Of a stretch of DNA of 41,803 bases, positions 38,001 through 41,803 are shown piece by piece (position 1 is the stretch's first letter; every line of letters starts with the position of its first letter). The position numbers and the translations under genes are program-made. The notes under the pieces are model-generated. The model worked only from the letters and a program-made list of their open reading frames with translations, had not been told where the DNA came from and ran no database searches. The DNA is from Mnemiopsis leidyi. Lineage: Eukaryota > Ctenophora > Tentaculata > Lobata > Bolinopsidae. The DNA lies in NCBI GenBank assembly GCA_000226015.1, contig JH153375.1:320732-362534 (forward strand), written 5' to 3'.

Positions 38001-40179
38001 TCACATAAGTGTTTTACTTAATGGATCTTCTCTACCCGAAAAACAATAAAACCTAAACTTACTACCACGTGGCGAATAGATAACAGTCTGATTGTTAGAT
38101 TAATTGCACTTAGACTCTCAAAAAAGTTGTTTTCAAGTAAACTATGCAAGCAAAAACTCACGTTTCTTTCCAATACACAGAGAAAGCTTCACTAGGAATA
38201 AAACCATAAATTCGAGGTTTCTTATCAAGCTCACCAAAAACTAAAAGGAATTTAGCCAAATTATCCATATTAAATTACTCTTCTTGCATCAATCAACATT
38301 TTATAGGTAATTATTTCTTTAGTATTACCGGTTCTTTCCCGAATTTGATATGAAATGAACAGTTTACAACTGGAACTGGTACCCGTTATAAATGCAGGAC
38401 AATGATATGAATGTCCCGTTGCCCCAGACTACACTTTTGGCGACAAACTTGACTTACTTGACTTACAGCACGGCTTCAGTGTCCGAGTATCGATGCACTG
38501 TCTCCACAGAAGCCTATCCGCCATAAGTCTCCCAATTTCTTCAGTGCCTGCCAGACCAGTATCCCTCCGCAGGTTGTCCAAGTATGTTATCGCTAGCCTC
38601 CCTCTAGCCCCATGTGTAGGCGATTAGCAACAAGCTCAGGGTGCCTGTGCACTTGGCCAGCTAATCGCATTTGCCGTTCCTGAATCTTCATGATTGCCCG
38701 GGTCTTGTGCAGCTTCCAGTCGATGTTTAGAGCCTTCCTTAGCAACCTAGTGAAACATCCATCAATGTGTTTTTTTTCAGTGACTCTATGAGTGTCCAAG
38801 CTTCAGAGCCGTACAGCAATTATATTGACTTCCCTGTAGAAACAAAAAGTCTGATCTTTAGACTTTACCTTAGGTTAGACTTCCAGATTCTCGTGAGGTT
38901 GTGGCAGGCTGCCCAAGCTTTGCATTTTCTAGCCCTAAAGTCTCATTCGGTCTTAAGCCGTTTTGGTTGTTACCCAGTGTTTTCTCAAAACTAGGCTTTA
39001 TCCTGTAAAGCAACATTCTGTTCATAGTTTTACTGACTATAGATGTCAGAGAGATGCCTCTGTAGTTGTCAGTTTTAGTGAGATCCCCTTTCTTTGGCAC
39101 GGGTATGATGTTGCTGAGCCTTCATCTGTCACCATCACTTATAGCACTGTTGCATAATTTCAGGATAATGTCATCCATGTCCACTCGTTTTATTGCTTTT
39201 GGTGCGATACCATCGTCACCGACAGCTTTGCCTTCAACAATCGACAATTTGCTTCTTTGCTGATTGCAACTCTTTCAGGTAGAGGACCATCCTTGATATC
39301 CTGTGGGGGATGCATTGTCCTAATAGGAATGTCGCTGTTAGGGACTCGTGATGGTTGTCCAAGTAGTCCAGAGAAGTGCTTCTTCCAGTTCTTCAAGCGT
39401 TCTGACGAGCTACTCCCGATCCCCTCTATAAGCCCACAGCTAGATCTTTAAGAGGCTAATTGCCTCAAAAGCCCTACTTGGCGACAAAGGTATTGCATAA
39501 GACTGCTGGTCGACTAATAGGCCATGTTTATGAACTATAAAGATTTCCACATAATGATGACTGTGATCATGTAATAACACGTCAATAAATAAGAAACTAC
39601 TTGAATTGAAGTTCACATAATTAGATTAACAACTTAGATTAAGTTAACTAAAAACCAGTACACTGACTGAGGATTCCTGCTTTTTGACAGTGCTCTGCTG
39701 GAACTGAACCACTTTGACTTTCGTAGCATTCCAACACTGAGCAGCAGTCGTTCTCTGTGCTTCGTAGCTCACTTTATCTCCGATATTAGGTAGAGGACCC
39801 TGCCAGATAATTGTCAATGTTTTAAAGAATATGGTAAAACCGTATTTGCTACTAAAAATGAAAAAAGTAAGTTATCAACATTAAGGACTTGGTTACATAT
39901 TACCTGAACAACACCAAAGTTAAACATAGTGTTCTTGTCGATACAACCATATCCAAAATACTTCTTCGTAACATAACCTTCTGATTTGATGTTCTGGACA
40001 CCTGTTATAATATAATCGCTATTGAATAATTAGAAAACCTAGGTATGAAATGCACAATAAATTAAGTCGATTTCATTGACAATTTGGAGTGTGTCATTTA
40101 GCCACTCTCATGAAAATATCGACTCTTACCATTACTCAATATCTGGATGTTTCCTCCCCCAATCCAGGATGATGACATC
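8739..40179 (-). CDS. CCAR1: CCAR1-type cell division cycle and apoptosis regulator, complete 21-exon gene
   Basis: Exons (minus order): 40130-40179, 39904-40001, 39668-39799, 36665-36850, ~35876-35963, 31679-31780, 31358-31571, 30207-30360, 29845-30013, 29492-29631, 28860-28958, 28418-28540, 22166-22306, 21609-21897, 14659-14831, 10965-11077, 10144-10285, 9809-9976, 9465-9561, 9114-9230, 8739-8980. Frame runs from ATG at 40178 to TAA at 8741, about 1010 aa. Order of domains: S1-like (about 17-80), RS-rich (about 218-280), DBC1/Nudix-like (about 285-476), SAP (about 565-600), FEVSLFAE block, EF-hand-like (about 757-803), C-terminal coiled coil. CCAR proteins are nuclear coactivators for Mediator, p53, nuclear receptors and beta-catenin. 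The SAP domain, absent from vertebrate CCAR2/DBC1, points to CCAR1 or the pre-duplication ancestor. Uncertain junctions: 3' end of exon 3 and the exon 4/5 junction. Three host genes are nested in its introns. Confidence 0.95.
10418..10964. repeat. Minisatellite of 31-37 bp units in CCAR intron 16, touching exon 16
   Basis: About 14-15 units of the type ACCTAGTTATAAACAAACTA plus TAAATCTAAAAAT. The array ends exactly at the exon 16 5' splice site: on the minus strand the exon ends AACTAG and the intron starts gtatttt, the same sequence present in each unit. About twelve other units keep CTAG followed by GT. Confidence 0.85.
11788..13317 (-). CDS. Type II membrane glycosyltransferase, GalNAc-transferase (GT12)-like, intronless
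   Basis: 509 aa from ATG at 13317. Residues 8-27 are a signal anchor, so the enzyme should face the Golgi lumen. Residues about 50-195 look like a ricin B-type beta-trefoil (GKCIGVSPRGRVE, GKCVREGTSGLELGDC, KKCLSPF). Residues about 243-500 are a GT-A fold: VLTKTARRPHLVLRMIDSLR, VVVIDDG, GISQGRNLGL, the metal-binding DDD at 331-333, CDVTSNNFLART and EHLDLF at 441-446. The spacing resembles beta-1,4-GalNAc transferases of the B4GALNT/GT12 type; acceptor unknown. The gene lies inside CCAR intron 15 on the same strand and has no intron. Family-level identity is inferred, not proven; GT2 is the alternative. Confidence 0.85.
   Translation of the reverse strand: MNGTKKRVFVALLLLASSALTFFQLLLNYDVKLELLVSKPTVRLYRIEMWFAGKCIGVSPRGRVETMFCNPRDRQYFQFLPDGRLLFGDLKNSNQEKSSYTNTSNHDNSGYGKCVREGTSGLELGDCSTALMFELSPNSSFLFSQPTTHNKKCLSPFKITSTGRIPKLYPINHDQVGLTGCDQDASRVTLHEEDQFQEDRKYLKLPLPASNPKCDFPGCGINPPLPPASLVGTSERCSLLSSCITVLTKTARRPHLVLRMIDSLRRFQQYRDLLVVVIDDGVGPHSEEIMKRISECPNLRYLIGGERDIGISQGRNLGLQLVKTKYFLLIDDDNLFLPSTNLEMLVNILDTTDASLVGGKYSDHKDFSSFLEFKYERVRLTGKTLPFLKANIPGTSCSRANETISSFPGCMRCDVTSNNFLARTRDVIEVGGWSKELKAQEHLDLFIRLKAARKKVVYCPSHEVANVKPTGEDRVKGYRSLRHGREVQMRSLFANRWNVVQRYDYEEVL
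13327..13396. repeat. Tandem repeat just upstream of glycosyltransferase start
   Basis: GCAAGTGCTTT with T/A-rich spacers recurs three times, plus one variant AAGTGCTTTC nearest the gene. It lies 10-80 bases 5' of the glycosyltransferase ATG and may overlap its 5' UTR or promoter. Confidence 0.7.
13397..14173. other. CCAR intron 15, rest of 5' side: no exon seen
   Basis: AT-rich intron DNA. Short open frames exist but show no domain or splice consistency. The glycosyltransferase promoter is presumably here. Confidence 0.5.
14174..14425. mobile_element. Pogo/Tigger-type MITE, copy with assembly gap
   Basis: Starts CAGTAAACCCTCGATTTACC and ends with the reverse complement, flanked by TA (14172-14173, 14426-14427). 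It is the same family as 37420-37798. Relative to that copy it has a deletion of about 56 bases after GGCCTAAT and a run of ten Ns at 14379-14388 where the other copy has about 80 bases. Confidence 0.85.
14659..14831 (-). CDS. CCAR1: CCAR exon 15: conserved FEVSLFAE block
   Basis: The exon encodes YTLSSLLDYNKSDKKERVFE and VSLFAEVLSEMFQRHFALLI. The SLLDY and FEVSLFAE motifs are among the most conserved parts of CCAR1. It is isolated by two large introns, 14832-21608 and 11078-14658, each with a nested gene. Confidence 0.94.
14832..19258. other. CCAR intron 14, part upstream of BTB gene, no gene recognised
   Basis: About 4.4 kb of AT-rich DNA. The only longer open frame, 15438-15803 plus, encodes 121 aa with hydrophobic stretches, but has no recognisable domain or supporting signals. 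Non-coding first exons or the promoter of the BTB gene may be within this stretch. Confidence 0.45.
19259..19263 (+). promoter_or_regulatory. 3' splice site immediately before BTB start codon
   Basis: Pyrimidine-rich CACATCTCTTTTAACAG ends at about 19261 and is followed by GG-ATG. It implies a spliced 5' UTR, either from an upstream cis exon or a trans-spliced leader. Confidence 0.6.
19264..21009 (+). CDS. BTB/POZ-domain protein with uncharacterised C-terminal domain
   Basis: 581 aa in one exon. Residues about 20-120 form a BTB fold: GNVTLLLSDGLHRKANSIIL, LNSPVFRRIF, LFTRFLYSG, then the helical WLREKCERHL. Residues about 125-285 are Ser/Arg/Asp-rich and probably disordered. Residues about 290-560 look folded, with alternating hydrophobic strands and a Trp-rich end (HFVSWRGRPFLERHG, EMVSWGELQIP, HVRLVVYYDVGG); I do not recognise this domain. 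BTB domains usually mediate dimerisation or Cullin-3 binding; no BACK, Kelch or zinc finger repeats follow, so the partner is unknown. A 3' splice site (tcttttaacag) ends two bases before the ATG. The gene lies in CCAR intron 14 on the opposite strand. Confidence 0.85.
   Translation: MSRVNVPADFGIENLESPVHGNVTLLLSDGLHRKANSIILALNSPVFRRIFIEQEQSTVDFKMFDAGSVRLFTRFLYSGKCRFHHVSVEAVREVREVSEAMEVDWLREKCERHLAEHESTLTPSIPVIERPSSRSSFRSESRSSRDKSNKHDLTPEDNIADFNYNRSVTDLQMDVSEMDLKLLHTPSSEEVPSTSDETRTTCSDESYRSRDKLRKEASRPPEYKRIRRNVSCGSGMDSEGDSDKRSKRYRQSDSDNKSSGSRSSRSCSEFSDRGHTLQSQIITPTKQKDSRSKKLLFRDINPDLSNMFHQYHDTLEHLVMNKTDLASVLGVLKSCREIRSLYMLFEALDLVVYNNTDISVTELDLGLISELRKRRGWGKVSPHFLENCSFYNQHFVDSETLASERKELTSRSESVKVPDSLPPFSVRLEDLLRSVRVIEFQFKHPNIETCSKRGKCGFLLQLTGETQRNRATQRDRSTLLHVRLLRSSRFYTNSKVHYHDEVMCPDSMHLVVEEHFMTRSATGRNSRTHFVSWRGRPFLERHGKSEMVSWGELQIPAQRHVRLVVYYDVGGGEDKGRRKKS
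21010..21608. other. BTB 3' UTR and remaining CCAR intron 14
   Basis: A purine-rich GGAGA/GGGAG tract (21008-21065) follows the BTB stop, then AT-rich DNA without coding signals. A clear polyadenylation signal was not identified. Confidence 0.4.
21609..22306 (-). CDS. CCAR1: CCAR exons 13-14: SAP DNA-binding domain
   Basis: Exon 13 (22166-22306) is acidic and ends TETDIKAMK. Exon 14 (21609-21897) continues VTELRNELDRRGLSTKGLKI then QLIARLQKA, a canonical SAP motif, and ends in LASVVLHPAK, the conserved block before the FEVSLFAE region. Both exons begin in phase 0. Confidence 0.93.
22880..24960 (-). mobile_element. Degenerate non-LTR retrotransposon (LINE) A
   Basis: The order on the minus strand is endonuclease then reverse transcriptase. 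The endonuclease (24913-24377) shows LNETW, GGVLISVRADLE and GDLN, an APE-type fold. A linker at 24271-24065 ends in an R/K-rich KINIKVNRKKPVRR segment. RT fingers at 23987-23331 contain KAYGPDGIHSKLLKN, LPREWKLGHVL, IFKKGD and YRPISLT. After a TAG, the same frame resumes at 23330 with GLIDDNQHGFRAERSC, then jumps to HDTKVWHHI and NKMRFHPDKCKAL, so the palm with its catalytic aspartates is missing. A thumb fragment (DLGVIVTSNLDWKEQCSK) is near 22970-22900. Stops and frame changes show it is dead. The layout resembles CR1/jockey-type elements. Confidence 0.88.
25199..25384. mobile_element. Pogo/Tigger-type MITE, diverged, two stacked left ends
   Basis: CAGTAAAACCTCGATTTACC at 25199 and CAGTAAAACCTCTGTCTACC at 25284 are two left ends in the same orientation. 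One right end, AGTAAATAAGGGTTTTACAG, closes at 25384. TA precedes both left ends and follows the right end. It looks like a full short copy with a second partial copy at its left. It is 300 bp upstream of the pentraxin gene. Confidence 0.7.
25701..27585 (+). CDS. Secreted protein with two pentraxin domains and a cysteine-rich tail
   Basis: Exons 25701-27146 and 27400-27585 (TACGAG|gtaaga, ttttcag|GATAAA, phase 0), 543 aa. A signal peptide (MMLVFTALLALTALVAGG) is followed by pentraxin domain 1 (about 21-200: LEFPAVSNANYVSF, GNDNEIIVG, HLCTAWDSESG, GQEQDSQGGNFDANQAFVG) and domain 2 (about 235-415: HLCFTWGSEG, GQKQDSVGGGYDANQAF). The H-x-C-x-x-W-x-S signature and the GQxQDSxGGxFD calcium-site block are intact in domain 1; domain 2 has K and Y changes. 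Exon 2 adds a 61-residue tail with six cysteines (ACYAYKKCHTLTCYEK, KRCQMKSS, YRC) that I do not recognise. Pentraxins are calcium-dependent lectins of innate immunity, normally with one domain per chain. It sits in CCAR intron 12 on the opposite strand. Confidence 0.9.
27586..28350. other. Pentraxin 3' UTR and CCAR intron 12, no further gene
   Basis: AT-rich. AATAAA-type hexamers occur (for example around 28117) and could end the pentraxin transcript. No exon-like coding seen. Confidence 0.4.
28351..28438. repeat. 30-bp in-frame tandem repeat carrying CCAR exon 12 donor
   Basis: Three units, CACGTACTATTTGAGTAGCA type, at 28351, 28381 and 28411. On the minus strand each reads ACTCAAATA|gtacgtg, so donor positions recur at 28418, 28388 and 28358. 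Translation through the array stays open (TPATQIVRVF repeated) until a TGA after the third unit. Confidence 0.85.
28418..30360 (-). CDS. CCAR1: CCAR exons 8-12: DBC1/Nudix-like domain and acidic linker
   Basis: Exons 30207-30360, 29845-30013, 29492-29631, 28860-28958 and 28418-28540. Diagnostic blocks: THYPTLYVPSD, AFGGTWSAEHDGADPE, IRNVKSQLGLDLSYCKTWYK, VHYHRV...VMYLPSIWDC. They match the central domain of CCAR1/CCAR2, an inactive Nudix-hydrolase relative. Exon 12 continues EDWDILKRPVYKTP into a Glu-rich run and ends in TPATQI at a 5' splice site that is itself tandemly repeated (see repeat at 28351-28438). Confidence 0.93.
28541..28722. repeat. 13-bp tandem array at the CCAR exon 12 acceptor
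   Basis: About 14 units of TACGTGTAGTAAA or TACGTGTAGTGTA lie directly against the exon 12 acceptor (ctacag on the minus strand). No other unit creates an AG in the same place, so the acceptor is unique although the donor is not. Confidence 0.85.
29040..29105. repeat. Short tandem repeat GGTACTCAGTTTA
   Basis: Four copies with slight length variation in CCAR intron 10, next to exon 11. Confidence 0.75.
31358..31780 (-). CDS. CCAR1: CCAR exons 6-7: nuclear, RS-rich region
   Basis: Exon 6 (31679-31780) encodes NKRSRFDTGPP and exon 7 (31358-31571) a long Arg-Ser repeat (RSRSPPRKRS, SRSRSRSRSPHRSRSPRKSR) ending RYSVKFAKFNLL. The last block is the conserved RYxVxxxKFSL segment that starts the DBC1 region in CCAR proteins. 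RS repeats fit a splicing-associated nuclear role, known for CCAR2 and CCAR1. Confidence 0.92.
32636..32760. mobile_element. 125-bp inverted-repeat element (MITE-like)
   Basis: CTCATAGCATATGCGAATTG plus CAACTGACAC at the left pairs with GTGTCAGTTGCAATTTGCATATGCTATGAG at the right, one mismatch in about 30 bp. No clear target duplication was found, so it may be a local foldback rather than a transposon. Confidence 0.65.
34712..34750. repeat. Perfect 18-bp stem palindrome
   Basis: ATCTTGCCATTTGGGCCC at 34712-34729, loop GAA, then its exact reverse complement at 34733-34750. Confidence 0.9.
34763..34782. repeat. 20-bp uninterrupted palindrome
   Basis: TTTTGTGCACGTGCACAAAA is its own reverse complement; it contains an E-box (CACGTG). 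Confidence 0.9.
34840..34885. repeat. ACGT tetranucleotide microsatellite
   Basis: About eleven uninterrupted copies of the self-complementary tetranucleotide ACGT (phase TACG), within CCAR intron 5. Confidence 0.9.
35876..36850 (-). CDS. CCAR1: CCAR exons 4-5: Gln/Pro/Ser-rich linker
   Basis: Exon 4 (36665-36850, 62 codons) encodes a Gln/Ser/Tyr-rich stretch (YMYPPSYNQ, FPSQQAGSQQPAQ), as expected for the low-complexity N-terminal part of CCAR1. Exon 5 ends at 35876 and encodes TTRFTVANPPPMAHIIAQPT. The junction is ambiguous: AAG|gtgggt joined to ACTACC (exon 5 high end 35963), or a donor five bases later joined to AACCAG (high end 35971). Both keep frame. Confidence 0.75.
36876..36945. repeat. 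16-bp tandem repeat near CCAR exon 4
   Basis: Four copies of TAGATGTATAGTTAGG with single-base variants, then decayed copies, in CCAR intron 3 some 25 bases from the exon 4 acceptor. Confidence 0.8.
37420..37798. mobile_element. Pogo/Tigger-type MITE, intact 379-bp copy
   Basis: Ends CAGTAAACCCTCGATTTACC and reverse complement, with further GGCCCGGTAAATAGAGG repeats inside each end, flanked by TA (37418-37419 and 37799-37800). No transposase. It is in CCAR intron 3 and is the best reference copy for the family in this window. Confidence 0.88.
38440..39440 (-). mobile_element. Degenerate non-LTR retrotransposon (LINE) B
   Basis: Fragments on the minus strand: pre-RT WKKHFSGLLGQPSRVP and RVAISKEAN (39396-39190); RT fingers PKKGDLTKTDNYRGISLTSI followed by NRMLLYRIKPSFE and NQNGLRPNE (39100-38950); then directly KAWAACHNLTRIWKSNL and LLYGSEAWTL in shifted frames; then DGCFTRLLRKALNIDWK and RQMRLAGQVHRHPELVANRL (38799-38593). 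The RT palm is missing between NGLRP and KAWAACHNL. It is a different LINE family from copy A, with the LYGSEAWTL and RLAGHxxRHPE tail of widespread invertebrate elements. Confidence 0.85.
39668..40179 (-). CDS. CCAR1: CCAR exons 1-3: start codon and S1-like domain
   Basis: Exon 1 (40130-40179) begins G-ATG directly after ttacag and encodes MSSSWIGGGNIQILSN. Exon 2 (39904-40001) encodes SEGYVTKKYFGYGCIDK and exon 3 GPLPNIGDKVSYEAQ...CWNA, together matching the S1-like fold at the N-terminus of CCAR1 (gly-phe-vaI-asp strand, then VGDRV and WNA). Exon 3 may end at the gtcagt donor (low end 39668) or at a neighbouring GT a few bases on; both are phase 0. Confidence 0.85.
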
Positions 40180-40851
40180 CTGTAATAATCAACTTCTTAA
40201 ATTGAAGATCATAAAATAAATGGTAATTGCACAAATTTCAACCCTCAAAATAAAGAAGAATCTGGGTGTTTCACAGCAAACTGAAATATAAATATCTATC
40301 AATATAAATGCATGTTTTTATTCTTGAAAAATATGATAGTATGACATTAATTATCGAACCTGAGGGATATTAAGATATAAATCACTATACAAGATTAAGA
40401 TCAGCATTTAACAAAACAATTTCTTAAATTGACATAATATTTAAAACCAAAAATTAATTTGATAAAGTAAGCTTATGATAAACTGATGTGGATCAGATAA
40501 GCTAAGCAAAATCAAAGGCATTTTTTTCTAAACTATAACTTATGAAATTATAATAATAATATGTAAACATTTAATTTATTGCTTTAAAACCAATCGGGTT
40601 GTGGTTAGATCTTTAAGATCTAACCACAACCATGAAAAGCGATTCTTACAAAGGTATCATGTAAAGATAAGTAAATAGTTGTGACAGAGACTTGAAATTA
40701 AAAACTTTACATATAAAATGCTTAATTGATTCGGCCGTTCCAAATGCTTTAATATTAAATTGGGATGAATACATAAAAGTAGGTGTACAATATGTTATCA
40801 AAAGGTTCTTCAACTGACTTAATACAGAATACTATAAATCATACATCACTG
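40180..40851. other. Gap between UGT stop and CCAR first coding exon
   Basis: 673 bases, AT-rich. It should contain the CCAR promoter and any 5' UTR, or an outron if CCAR is trans-spliced. A perfect 17-bp stem palindrome is at 40597-40631. Confidence 0.5.
40597..40631. repeat. Perfect 17-bp stem palindrome
   Basis: GGTTGTGGTTAGATCTT, one base, then the exact reverse complement AAGATCTAACCACAACC. GTGGTTAG is also a RUNX-like site in both arms. Confidence 0.88.
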
Positions 40852-41348
40852 TTATTCTTGCTTTGATTTTCTTGCTCTTCTGTACAAGCACATCTTAACT
40901 TTATACATGATACACACTAAGAAACCTATTAGAAAGCTGAGCCCAACAAACAGAAAAATCATAAGAATATCCAAATTGTACATTTCTATGATTGATTGCT
41001 GTTTGATAATTGAGTTTCTCAAGTAATCAGCATTACCAAACTTAAACAAATAATTCACATGGTAATTCAATACTGCTCCACCTGAGCCAGGGTCATTGAC
41101 AACAGTTTCAGTAGCCTCCTTCATGTTTTTAGAATAAATGATTTGCTCTTTGTTCATTTTATCAACAACTGCCATGAACGAATCCTTATTTAAATCTTTT
41201 TTAGTAACATGATTCCACACTTTTTCCTTTCCATTATGACAGCATTATGAAGTTGATCAGCAAATAATGGTACACAAATAAGAGGAACATTATAGTCAAT
41301 ACTTTCCAGCCTTCCATTGTTTCCACAGTGGCTAATGAAGAAGTTAAT
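40852..41348 (-). pseudogene. UDP-glucuronosyltransferase, C-terminal part with frameshift
   Basis: On the minus strand 41348-41205 encodes INFFISHCGNNGRLES and VPLICVPLFADQLHNA, the UGT donor-binding signature. It then reads KCGIM into a stop, while the next frame continues TKKDLNKDSF, VVNDPGSGGAVLNYHVNYLF, a membrane helix (DILMIFLFVGLSFLIGFLV) and a basic cytosolic tail ending KSKQE at 40852. One base appears missing near 41197-41205. A splice acceptor (aaggtag) may precede ATTAAC at 41348. UGTs are ER membrane enzymes that glycosylate lipophilic compounds. HCGN replaces the usual HGGxN, so activity is doubtful. It may be a pseudogene, or a real gene with a sequencing error. Confidence 0.8.
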
Positions 41349-41479
41349 CTACCTTACAAGACATATTTACGCGGATCAAAAATCTGGGGATCAAATTTAT
41401 GGTTGGACAATGAAATGGGGATTTTTTTTTAAATCCCCAAATTTTGTACCCCGCATTAAATTGGCGCATTTTCACCGAC

Positions 41480-41803
41480 TCTGGATCTGGAGTCAATACT
41501 GAACCTACTGAGAATATCCATGCATCTAAGACACCTAATATGCTTCTATCATCTGATGAGGAATATAAAACAGGAAAACATGAAAAGCTGATAACTGAGG
41601 TTATTGACCAAGTTCAAGTTATACTAAAAGGATTTGAAAATGGCTTTCTTTCTAGAGTTGACACAATGTTAGATGAAAAACTGTCCACTAAGTCAAGTGA
41701 TAGCTCCTACTCTTTGACTTCTAGGAGAGCACCAACACCAAGTTCGTCATCAGGAGTTTCCAGTATTTCATCCTTTGAGCCTGACCTCAATTATGAACAC
41801 AGT
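41480..41803 (+). CDS. Unidentified open frame, 5' or internal part, cut by right edge
   Basis: From about 41480 a frame is open to the last base: NTEPTENIHASKTPNMLLSS, then KLITEVIDQVQVILKGFENG, VDTMLDEKLSTKSS and a Ser/Pro-rich end. First ATG is at 41540. Base use is typical of coding sequence and the frame has no stop for over 100 codons. No domain is recognised; it could be the N-terminus of a mobile-element protein or of a host gene. Confidence 0.4.

Noticed and set aside
40852-41220. Independent 122-aa membrane protein gene
   Set aside because: The sequence is the C-terminal part of a UGT; the apparent start is created by the frameshift, and the N-terminal signature lies directly upstream in another frame.
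41317-41502. 61-aa plus-strand frame
   Set aside because: Overlaps antisense UGT sequence and a poly-T tract; no similarity recognised.

Overview
This is nuclear DNA from an intron-rich, AT-rich invertebrate animal. All host genes are of metazoan type: a CCAR1 homolog, an ETO/Nervy corepressor homolog, an ELAC1 tRNase Z, a pentraxin-domain protein, a BTB protein, a GalNAc-transferase-like enzyme and a UDP-glucuronosyltransferase. Introns are bounded by GT/AG and much of the intronic DNA is small inverted-repeat transposons and decayed LINEs. Several coding starts sit 1-2 bases after a 3' splice site, which hints at spliced-leader trans-splicing. A cnidarian, perhaps hydrozoan, is a reasonable guess, but the sequence alone does not prove it.

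Layout, left to right. 268-358 (possibly to 454), minus: first exon of ELAC1, cut by the window edge. 2565-5034, minus: complete seven-exon ETO/Nervy homolog (TAFH and MYND zinc finger), with a 199-bp TA-flanked MITE in its last intron. 5035-8738: intergenic, with a foldback element, GC-rich hairpins, a 49-bp tandem repeat and a 779-bp mariner-type MITE. 8739-40179, minus: one 21-exon CCAR1-type gene that fills three quarters of the window. I reconstructed its exons one by one; reading frame is continuous through about 1010 codons (S1-like, RS-rich, DBC1-like, SAP, EF-hand-like, coiled coil).

Three other host genes lie inside CCAR introns: an intronless glycosyltransferase (11788-13317, minus), a BTB protein (19264-21009, plus) and a secreted double-pentraxin protein (25701-27585, plus). 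The same introns hold two LINE copies whose reverse transcriptases have lost their catalytic core, three pogo/Tigger-type MITE loci (one containing a run of Ns), several palindromes and tandem arrays. Right of CCAR on the same strand is the 3' part of a UDP-glucuronosyltransferase with a one-base frameshift, then an unidentified open frame running off the right edge.

The most unusual signals are at splice sites. The 5' splice site of CCAR exon 12 is repeated three times in a 30-bp in-frame tandem array, giving a ladder of possible donors. The 5' splice site of CCAR exon 16 is the edge of a minisatellite in which about a dozen further units carry the same donor-like sequence. No prokaryotic operon, CRISPR array, tRNA or rRNA was seen.
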